From contig CALFTO010000102.1 in NCBI GenBank assembly GCA_937916195.1, positions 1-5,575 of the forward strand: DNA of 5,575 nt, given 5' to 3'. Made by a program: the position numbers and the translations under genes. The DNA is from an uncultured Clostridia bacterium (GTDB lineage: Bacteria; Bacillota; Clostridia; Oscillospirales; Acutalibacteraceae). Shown here piece after piece: positions 1 to 4,722 of the stretch. The first letter of the stretch is position 1, and every line of letters begins with the position of its first letter. The notes beneath the pieces were generated by a model. It was not told where the DNA came from, ran no database searches, and saw only the letters and a program-made list of their open reading frames with translations.

Positions 1-11
1 GTAGATTTAAA

Positions 12-773
12 ATGAAAAAAATGGTTAAAGTTCTTTCAGTAGTTCTTGCTCTTGTACTTATCGTAGGTTGTTTCGCAGCTTGCGGTGGCAAAGAAGACCC
101 AAAGGATGAGAGCAAAGTTCTTGTAATGGCTACAAACGCTGAGTTCCCTCCCTATGAGTACTATGACGGTGACACAGTTGTAGGTATTGACGCTGAAATC
201 GCAGGTCTAATTGCTGCAAAACTTGGCATGGAACTTAAGATTGAAGACGTTGCTTTTGACTCAATCATTCCCGGCGTACAGGAAGGCAAATACGATATGG
301 GTATGGCTGGTATGACAGTTACAGAAGACAGACTTAAGGACGTAAACTTCTCTGACTCATACGCAACAGGTGTTCAGGTTGTTATTGTTAAGGAAGGCGG
401 TTCAATTGCTTCTCTTGATGATATTGCAGGCAAGAAAATCGGCGTTCAGACATCAACAACAGGCGACATTTATGCTTCTGATGAATTCGGCGAAGAGAAT
501 GTTACAAAGTACGACAACGGTGCTGTTGCAGTAGAAGCACTTAAAAACGGCAAGGTTGATTGTGTTATTATCGACAACGAGCCTGCAAAACAGTATGTAG
601 CAGCAAACACAGGCCTTAAAATTCTTGAAACTGAATATGCAGTTGAAGATTATGCTATCTGCTTTGCAAAAGAAAATACGGAGCTTCAGGAAAAAGTTAA
701 TAACGCTCTTAAAGAACTCATTGCTGACGGTTCAGTTCAGAAGGTTATTGACAAATATATTTCAGCTGAATAA
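12..773 (+). CDS. Polar amino-acid ABC transporter substrate-binding lipoprotein
   Basis: This 253-residue protein captures an amino acid outside the membrane and delivers it to the permease encoded next. Residues 1-24 form a lipoprotein signal: basic start MKKMVK, hydrophobic core about 7-19, then two possible lipobox cysteines, Cys20 (IVGC) and Cys24 (FAAC); either could be lipidated. The mature part is a type II periplasmic-binding fold of the SBP_bac_3 family. FPPYEYYD (45-52) and GIDAEIAGLIA (58-68) are the usual N-lobe motifs. MAGMTVTEDR (98-107) followed by VNFSDSY (111-117) is the ligand-binding signature, where Arg107 would hold the ligand carboxylate. GKKIGVQTSTTGD (140-152) and IIDNEPA (186-192) belong to the second lobe. 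Length is normal for the family. Only 11 nt precede the ATG, so the ribosome binding site and promoter are mostly outside the window; ATG 21 is a less likely start. Substrate is unresolved: basic amino acids, glutamine and cystine are all possible. Confidence 0.95.
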   Translation: MKKMVKVLSVVLALVLIVGCFAACGGKEDPKDESKVLVMATNAEFPPYEYYDGDTVVGIDAEIAGLIAAKLGMELKIEDVAFDSIIPGVQEGKYDMGMAGMTVTEDRLKDVNFSDSYATGVQVVIVKEGGSIASLDDIAGKKIGVQTSTTGDIYASDEFGEENVTKYDNGAVAVEALKNGKVDCVIIDNEPAKQYVAANTGLKILETEYAVEDYAICFAKENTELQEKVNNALKELIADGSVQKVIDKYISAE

Positions 774-794
774 TTTACATTTTTGACTTAACTG

Positions 795-825
795 TTAGGG
801 CGGCTTAAACTCCGCCCTAATTTTT
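795..825 (+). terminator. Intrinsic terminator/attenuator between binding protein and permease genes
   Basis: A perfect 9-bp inverted repeat, TTAGGGCGG (795-803) and CCGCCCTAA (812-820), encloses an 8-nt loop and is followed by five T's (821-825). It sits 21 nt after the binding-protein stop codon and before the permease gene. No promoter is obvious between it and the permease, so it probably terminates only part of the transcripts. This would give more binding protein than membrane components, a known arrangement in ABC importer operons. The read-through level is inferred, not visible. Confidence 0.85.
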
Positions 826-830
826 GCGTA

Positions 831-841
831 AGAAAGGGGAG
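831..841 (+). promoter_or_regulatory. Ribosome binding site fixing the permease start at TTG 848
   Basis: AGAAAGGGGAG ends 6 nt before TTG 848. An in-frame TTG at 824 lies upstream of this site and inside the T-tract of the terminator, so it has no ribosome binding site of its own. TTG 848 is therefore the better start. Confidence 0.8.
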
Positions 842-847
842 TCAGTA

Positions 848-1612
848 TTGGAACAAATTAAAGCTTGGTTTAATGAGATTTCCATTTGGTTTAACGAGCT
901 CATAGCGGATATTCAATTTGTTTTCTTTGAAAAAGACCGCTATATGCAACTTGTAAACGGTTTGCTCAATACTTTGAAAATTACAGCAGGCGCTTTAGTT
1001 ATAGGCGTAGTTATTGGTATTGTAATTGCGGCTATTCGTACTTCATTTGATAAAAACAGAGAGTCAATGAAGCTTCGCGGCGGTATTGGATATTACATAC
1101 TTGCTATTCTTAATGGATTTTGCAAAATATATCTTACTATTGTCAGAGGAACTCCGGTTGTTGTTCAATTGATGATTTCATATTTTGTAATATTTGCGTC
1201 ATCTGACGATGGAGTAATGGTTGGTATTTTTGCATTCGGTATAAACTCGGGTGCTTATGTTGCCGAAATTTTCCGTGCAGGTATTATGTCTATTGACCAT
1301 GGTCAGTTTGAGGCGGGCAGAAGCCTTGGTTTCAACTACTTCCAGACAATGCGTTTTATTGTTATTCCGCAGATGTTCAAGGCGGTATTGCCCACACTCT
1401 GTAATGAGTTTATAGCCCTTCTCAAAGAAACCTCAGTTGCAGGCTATGTTGGTGTTATCGACCTTACAAAAGCAGGTAATGTTATTGCGGGCAGAACGTT
1501 CATTTACTTTATTCCGCTTATAACTGTTGCAATTATTTATCTCGTAATGGTTATGATTTTGTCATGGCTTGTTGGCATTCTCGAAAGGAGGTTGCGTAAG
1601 AGTGACAGATAA
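848..1612 (+). CDS. Polar amino-acid ABC transporter permease (HisM/GlnP/ArtQ family)
   Basis: This integral membrane subunit forms the translocation channel, probably as a homodimer because only one permease gene is present. From TTG 848 the protein has 254 residues. An amphipathic N-terminus (1-35) precedes VNGLLNTLKIT (36-46), the usual entry to the first membrane segment of this family. Hydrophobic segments lie at about 43-64, 82-98, 104-119, 123-142, 178-203 and 219-246. RGTPVVVQL (100-108) is characteristic of HisM/GlnP-type permeases. The cytoplasmic EAA loop that docks on the ATPase is at about 152-175 and contains EAGRSLG (155-161) and IPQ (173-175). The terminator lies just upstream and the gene overlaps the ATPase gene by 11 nt, which suggests translational coupling. 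Family assignment is firm; the substrate is not determined. Confidence 0.95.
   Translation: MEQIKAWFNEISIWFNELIADIQFVFFEKDRYMQLVNGLLNTLKITAGALVIGVVIGIVIAAIRTSFDKNRESMKLRGGIGYYILAILNGFCKIYLTIVRGTPVVVQLMISYFVIFASSDDGVMVGIFAFGINSGAYVAEIFRAGIMSIDHGQFEAGRSLGFNYFQTMRFIVIPQMFKAVLPTLCNEFIALLKETSVAGYVGVIDLTKAGNVIAGRTFIYFIPLITVAIIYLVMVMILSWLVGILERRLRKSDR
1584..1592 (+). promoter_or_regulatory. Strong ribosome binding site fixing the ATPase start at GTG 1602
   Basis: AAAGGAGGT lies within the last codons of the permease gene and ends 9 nt before GTG 1602. An in-frame TTG at 1569 lies upstream of this site and would add an unrelated 11-residue leader, so it is unlikely to be the start. From GTG 1602 the protein begins MTDNVLIKVENLKK, matching the usual beginning of the family. 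Confidence 0.85.
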
Positions 1613-2345
1613 TGTGCTTATTAAAGTAGAAAATCTCAAAAAGCATTACACCGGCGGTGTGGTTAAGGCTCTTGACGGCATTGATTGTGAAATCAAAAAA
1701 GGCGAGGTTGTTGTAATTGTTGGTCCTTCGGGTTCTGGTAAATCAACATTCTTGCGCTCGCTTAATCTCCTTGAAATTCCCACATCGGGTAAAATCTATT
1801 TTGACGGAACTGATATTACTGCTAAAAAGACAAATATTAATACTCATCGTCAGAGAATGGGTATGGTGTTCCAGCACTTTAACCTTTTCCCCAATATGAA
1901 TGTGCTTAAAAACATGACCAAAGCACCCGTAACACTCCTCAAAAAAGATAAGAATGAGGCAGAAAAGCAGGCTCTGGAACTTCTTGACCGCGTAGGTCTT
2001 AAAGACAGAGCAGACGCTTACCCCTCACAGCTTTCGGGCGGACAAAAACAGCGTGTTGCAATTGTGCGTGCACTCTGTATGGAGCCCGAGGTTATGCTCT
2101 TTGACGAGCCCACATCAGCCCTTGACCCCGAAATGGTTGGCGAAGTTCTTGAGGTTATGAAAAATCTTGCTCGCGAGGGTATGACAATGGTTGTTGTTAC
2201 TCACGAAATGGGCTTCGCAAGAGAAGTTGGTACACGAGTAATCTTTATGGATGAGGGTAAAATTATTGAAGAAAATACTCCCGAAGAATTCTTCACAAAT
2301 CCTCAAAACCCGCGACTTAAGGATTTCCTTTCAAAAGTTTTATAA
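1602..2345 (+). CDS. Polar amino-acid ABC transporter ATP-binding protein (GlnQ/HisP family)
   Basis: This cytoplasmic ATPase powers the importer. From GTG 1602 it has 247 residues, the normal length for the GlnQ/HisP group. All nucleotide-binding motifs are present and intact: Walker A GPSGSGKST (41-49), Q-loop Gln91 in MVFQHFNLFPN, ABC signature LSGGQKQR (144-151), Walker B VMLFDEP (164-170), D-loop SALD (172-175) and switch His201 in VVVTHEMGFA. The FQHFNLFPN stretch and THEMGFAREV are typical of amino-acid importers. After the signature the sequence reads RVAIVRAL, where RVAIARAL is usual; this is conservative and unlikely to matter. It is the last gene of the operon, overlaps the permease stop by 11 nt, and a terminator starts 15 nt after its stop. 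The name glnQ is avoided because substrate is unknown. Confidence 0.96.
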   Translation: MTDNVLIKVENLKKHYTGGVVKALDGIDCEIKKGEVVVIVGPSGSGKSTFLRSLNLLEIPTSGKIYFDGTDITAKKTNINTHRQRMGMVFQHFNLFPNMNVLKNMTKAPVTLLKKDKNEAEKQALELLDRVGLKDRADAYPSQLSGGQKQRVAIVRALCMEPEVMLFDEPTSALDPEMVGEVLEVMKNLAREGMTMVVVTHEMGFAREVGTRVIFMDEGKIIEENTPEEFFTNPQNPRLKDFLSKVL

Positions 2346-2359
2346 TGAATATTTTAATT

Positions 2360-2393
2360 TCACCTTGGTAAAATATTACCGAGGTGATTTTTT
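2360..2393 (+). terminator. Intrinsic terminator of the ABC importer operon
   Basis: TCACCTTGGTA (2360-2370) pairs with TACCGAGGTGA (2377-2387) over 11 positions with one U-G wobble. The loop is AAATAT, and six T's follow (2388-2393). It lies 14 nt downstream of the ATPase stop codon. The 3' arm also contains GAGGTGA, which serves as the apparent ribosome binding site of the next small gene. Confidence 0.85.
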
Positions 2394-2543
2394 ATGGAAA
2401 ATATGAATTCAGAAATGAAATCTTATTTTGACTCTTTGCCTGTATCGGTGAGAAGTGCAATTGTTGAGTCGGGCGCAAAATTTGAGACAGTTGAACAACT
2501 CAAAGTGCTTGCACAGGCTTATCTTGGACAGGAAAAACAGTGA
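2394..2543 (+). CDS. Small hypothetical protein, 49 residues
   Basis: An ATG at 2394 opens a 49-codon frame ending at TGA 2541-2543. GAGGTGA (2381-2387) ends 6 nt before the ATG and is a good ribosome binding site, although it lies inside the terminator stem. The product has no signal peptide or membrane segment. It is polar and probably helical: a short charged start, then SYFDSLPVSVRSAIVESGAK at 10-29, then ETVEQLKVLAQAYL at 31-44. The pattern YF-x-SLP-x-x-V-x-x-x-I-x-x-SG resembles small uncharacterised proteins that I recall from gut Clostridia; this is memory, not a search. In-frame ATGs at 2403 and 2415 are possible alternative starts but lie farther from the ribosome binding site. Function unknown. 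The gene might be read by transcripts escaping the terminator, since I see no clear promoter of its own. Confidence 0.7.
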   Translation: MENMNSEMKSYFDSLPVSVRSAIVESGAKFETVEQLKVLAQAYLGQEKQ

Positions 2544-2584
2544 AAATAATATAACCGCTCTCTGACGAAGGAAAGAAAACACGC

Positions 2585-2660
2585 GTAGGGACAGACATCC
2601 TTGTCTGTCCGCAGTTTGAGGTCTGTTTTAATGCGGACGCACGAGGACGTGCGTCCCTAC
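2585..2660. repeat. 76-bp double-hairpin palindromic repeat element
   Basis: The element begins GTAGGGA (2585-2591) and ends with the exact complement TCCCTAC (2654-2660). Inside are two perfect 8-bp hairpins: GGACAGAC/GTCTGTCC (2589-2596 and 2603-2610) and GGACGCAC/GTGCGTCC (2635-2642 and 2649-2656), each with a 6-nt loop. A third pairing, GTCCGCA (2607-2613) with TGCGGAC (2632-2638), competes with both hairpins. The GC content is clearly above the AT-rich flanks, as expected for an inserted element. The layout resembles dispersed palindromic repeats that I associate with gut Clostridia (intergenic, non-coding, possibly mobilised in trans like a MITE). I cannot test copy number from one window, and a clear target-site duplication is not visible. 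Confidence 0.75.
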
Positions 2661-2680
2661 ATATTTTGTTGCTTTTTATA

Positions 2681-2709
2681 TTGACAAAGTCAAAAAAATA
2701 CTATAAAAT
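2681..2709 (+). promoter_or_regulatory. Sigma-A-type promoter of the leucine T-box operon
   Basis: A perfect -35 box TTGACA (2681-2686) is followed, after a 17-nt spacer, by TAAAAT (2704-2709), a 5/6 match to the -10 consensus. An alternative TATAAA at 2702-2707 has a 15-nt spacer. Transcription would start near 2716, just upstream of the T-box leader, which fits the position required for the riboswitch. Confidence 0.8.
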
Positions 2710-2825
2710 ATAAAACAATCAATTTAATAGCCCCTATCAAAAACAGTGAAGAAAACAAGACATAAACCACTTGCTTACAGAGAGTTGCCGTTTGGTGCAA
2801 GGCAACACAGTGTTTATGTGCATAA

Positions 2826-2828
2826 CTC
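2826..2828 (+). promoter_or_regulatory. Probable T-box specifier codon CUC (leucine)
   Basis: CTC follows the 3' side of the upper Stem I helix and is followed by a purine and then TTTCGGAG, matching the common layout of codon, purine, short helix and GGAG. Flanking AAAC (2753-2756) and GTTT (2829-2832) can form the helix below the specifier loop. CUC would pair with tRNA-Leu(GAG), in agreement with leuA and leuB downstream. Overlapping triplets AAC and ACT are alternatives on spacing alone but do not fit the regulated genes. Confidence 0.65.
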
Positions 2829-2930
2829 GTTTCGGAGTTGCATGGGTGAAATCATAGCCCATGACGGTTGACCCCGTTATCAAGTCGGACTTTGTTAGAA
2901 GTCATAGAGGTCGGCATTAGCCGATGAATT

Positions 2931-2965
2931 AGGGTGGTACCACGGTAGATTTTTCCATCGTCCCT
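2931..2965 (+). promoter_or_regulatory. T-box sequence and antiterminator
   Basis: AGGGTGGTACCACG (2931-2944) closely matches the conserved T-box consensus. AGGG (2931-2934) pairs with CCCT (2962-2965), and CGGT (2943-2946) pairs with ATCG (2957-2960) through one G-U pair, leaving the tRNA-binding bulge. The UGGU at 2935-2938 would pair with an ACCA acceptor end, which requires discriminator base A, as in bacterial tRNA-Leu. The 3' arm overlaps the terminator's 5' arm, so the two structures exclude each other. Confidence 0.9.
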
Positions 2966-2999
2966 ATCAATGTGTTGATAGTGGGCGTTCTTTTATTTT
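2959..2999 (+). terminator. Conditional T-box terminator before leuA
   Basis: CGTCCCTATCAA (2959-2970) pairs with TTGATAGTGGGCG (2975-2987) around a TGTG loop, with one bulged T at 2982 and one G-U pair. A T-rich run follows (2988-2999, interrupted by single C and A). It forms when tRNA-Leu is charged and blocks transcription of leuA-leuB. Confidence 0.88.
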
Positions 3000-3006
3000 G
3001 GAGGAG
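3000..3006 (+). promoter_or_regulatory. Ribosome binding site fixing the leuA start at ATG 3014
   Basis: GGAGGAG lies directly after the terminator T-run and ends 7 nt before ATG 3014. The open frame continues upstream to an ATG-less start at 2972, but that would run through the terminator loop and arm and lacks a ribosome binding site, so 3014 is chosen. Confidence 0.9.
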
Positions 3007-3013
3007 ATTTTAT

Positions 3014-4717
3014 ATGAAACAAGGCTGCGAAAAGTATATTCCTTTCACACCGATTAACATTCCTGACAGACAATGGCCGTCAAAAATCATTGAAAAGCCA
3101 CCGGTTTGGTGTTCGGTTGACTTGCGTGACGGCAATCAGGCACTTATTGACCCGATGAATTTAAAGGAAAAAATTGAATATTTCAAAACTCTTATAAATA
3201 TCGGTTTCAAAGAAATTGAAGTTGGTTTTCCGTCAGCTTCTGAAACTGAATATGAAATTTTAAGAACACTTATTGAAAAGAACTTAATTCCCGATGATGT
3301 TACAATTCAGGTGCTTGTGCAAAGCCGTGAACATCTCATAAGAAAAACTTTTGAAGCCATTGACGGTGCAAAAAACGTAATTATCCATTTCTACAACTCA
3401 ACTTCAACTCTTCAGAGAAAAGTTGTTTTTAAAAAGGATATGGATGGTGTTATTGACATTGCTGTTCAGGGTGCGAAGCTTATTAAAGAGCTTACAGATG
3501 AACTCAAATCCCAAAAAGATGTTAATATCCGTTACGAATATTCACCTGAAAGCTTCTCCGGTACAGAAATGGACAATGCAGTGCTTATCTGCGAAAAAGT
3601 TATGGAAGCACTTGATATAAACGAAGATAACAAGATTATTCTTAATCTTCCTGCAACTGTTGAGGGTAGCACACCAAACGGATACGCAGACCAGATTGAA
3701 TATTTCTGTCGTAACCTTAAAAATCGTGAAAATGCAATTATCAGCTTGCATCCACATAATGACCGTGGCACAGCTGTTGCCGCCGCTGAACTTGGTCTTT
3801 TAGCAGGTGCTGACAGAATTGAGGGAACTCTCTTCGGTAACGGCGAAAGAACAGGTAATGTTGATATCGTTACTCTTGCTCTTAATATGTACACACAGGG
3901 TATTGACCCAGAACTTGATTTCTCACATATGAACGAAATCAAGGAAATGTTTGAAAGAACAACAAAAATGCCTGTTGACCCAAGAAAGCCCTACGGTGGC
4001 GAGCTTGTATTTACTGCATTCTCAGGCTCTCATCAAGATGCAATCAACAAAGGTAAAGAATATATGCGCACAAGCGGTACTGAATATTGGGAAGTTCCGT
4101 ACTTGCCTATTGACCCTGCCGATGTTGGCAGAGAATACGAGCCGATTATCCGTATCAACAGTCAGTCCGGTAAGGGTGGCGTTGCATATATTATGGCAGA
4201 GTACGGATACAATATGCCAAAGGCTATGCACCCCGAATTCTCAAAAATTGTCCAGAAAGTCTGCGACGAAAAAGGAAAAGAACTTCAGAAAGAAGAAGTT
4301 TATGCACTTTTCCAGCAGGAATATCTCAATGTTGCAGGACCTTACAAATTGCTTAGCTACAAATTCTTTGAAGAAAGAGAGCATGGCGAAGAACAATCAC
4401 GAGTACACTTTGTTGGTACTATTCAGTACAATGGCAACGAGCCACAGAAAATTGAGGGTATTGCCGCAGGTCCTATCGGTGCATTCTGTCAGGCAATGAA
4501 TACAATTGGTCTCGGTGATTATCACTTTATTGACTACTCTGAACATGCTGTTTCAGTGGGCTCAGACTCAAAGGCGGTCAGCTACATTCACATTACAAAC
4601 CCACAGGGCAAGGATGTTTTCGGTATCGGTATTTCACACAACATCAACTATGCATCTATCAAGGGTATTCTTTGTGCAGTTAACCGCTGTTTACCAAATG
4701 TTGTCAGAAAGGATTAA
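3014..4717 (+). CDS. leuA: 2-isopropylmalate synthase, long (yeast/actinobacterial) type
   Basis: LeuA condenses acetyl-CoA with 2-oxoisovalerate to give 2-isopropylmalate, the first committed step of leucine synthesis, in the cytoplasm. The protein has 567 residues, fitting the long LeuA type rather than the roughly 510-residue enterobacterial form. The N-terminal HMGL-like TIM barrel spans about 30-310. DLRDGNQAL (36-44) carries the catalytic Arg38 and metal ligand Asp39. LHPHNDRGTAVAAAE (245-259) carries metal ligands His246 and His248, and GNGERTGNVD (275-284) completes the site with Asn282. SGSHQDAINKG (337-347) lies in the linker subdomain. The C-terminal LeuA regulatory domain, about 435-562, includes EGIAAGPIGAFCQAM (481-495) and is the site of leucine feedback inhibition in this family. 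The gene is controlled by the leucine T-box and is followed by leuB after 5 nt. The short form's name is shared, so homologues such as homocitrate synthase were considered, but length and C-terminal domain favour LeuA. Confidence 0.96.
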   Translation: MKQGCEKYIPFTPINIPDRQWPSKIIEKPPVWCSVDLRDGNQALIDPMNLKEKIEYFKTLINIGFKEIEVGFPSASETEYEILRTLIEKNLIPDDVTIQVLVQSREHLIRKTFEAIDGAKNVIIHFYNSTSTLQRKVVFKKDMDGVIDIAVQGAKLIKELTDELKSQKDVNIRYEYSPESFSGTEMDNAVLICEKVMEALDINEDNKIILNLPATVEGSTPNGYADQIEYFCRNLKNRENAIISLHPHNDRGTAVAAAELGLLAGADRIEGTLFGNGERTGNVDIVTLALNMYTQGIDPELDFSHMNEIKEMFERTTKMPVDPRKPYGGELVFTAFSGSHQDAINKGKEYMRTSGTEYWEVPYLPIDPADVGREYEPIIRINSQSGKGGVAYIMAEYGYNMPKAMHPEFSKIVQKVCDEKGKELQKEEVYALFQQEYLNVAGPYKLLSYKFFEEREHGEEQSRVHFVGTIQYNGNEPQKIEGIAAGPIGAFCQAMNTIGLGDYHFIDYSEHAVSVGSDSKAVSYIHITNPQGKDVFGIGISHNINYASIKGILCAVNRCLPNVVRKD

Positions 4718-4722
4718 TTATT

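Larger units (their letters stand above)
2716..2999 (+). promoter_or_regulatory. T-box riboswitch leader, leucine-type, upstream of leuA
   Basis: This untranslated leader senses uncharged tRNA and controls termination before leuA. The distal part of Stem I is recognisable as AGAGAG followed by stem GTTGCC/GGCAAC (2784-2789 and 2801-2806) around the conserved GGTGCAA loop. A lower helix pairs CATAAAC (2761-2767) with GTTTATG (2812-2818). The specifier region follows at 2819-2828 and then CGGAG, the usual 3' end of the Stem I specifier domain. Further hairpins are CATGGG/CCCATG (2841-2863), GACTT/AAGTC (2888-2903) and TCGGC/GCCGA (2911-2924), the last in the place of Stem III. The T-box sequence itself is at 2931-2944. 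The 5' boundary is inferred from the promoter. Presence of a T-box is near certain; exact secondary structure is hand-folded. Confidence 0.95.

Noticed and set aside
824..847. Permease start at TTG 824
   Set aside because: This TTG is part of the terminator T-tract and lies upstream of the ribosome binding site; TTG 848 is correctly spaced from AGAAAGGGGAG.
1569..1601. ATPase start at TTG 1569
   Set aside because: It precedes the strong AAAGGAGGT site, which is spaced for GTG 1602, and would add residues not typical of the family.
2585..2660. CRISPR array or tRNA gene at the hairpin-rich stretch
   Set aside because: There is no repeated unit with regular spacers and no cloverleaf or TTC-type T-arm; the structure is two palindromes within one inverted repeat.
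2822..2827. T-box specifier read as AUA (Ile), AAC (Asn) or ACU (Thr)
   Set aside because: These triplets overlap or adjoin CUC, but only CUC combines the expected distance to GGAG, a following purine, and agreement with the leucine genes downstream.
2972..3013. A 14-residue N-terminal extension of LeuA
   Set aside because: It would be encoded by the T-box terminator hairpin and T-run and has no ribosome binding site, whereas GGAGGAG stands just before ATG 3014.
3532..3942. A 136-codon open frame on the minus strand inside leuA
   Set aside because: It lies wholly opposite a strongly conserved gene, has no recognised motif, and its codons simply mirror leuA. It is a shadow frame.
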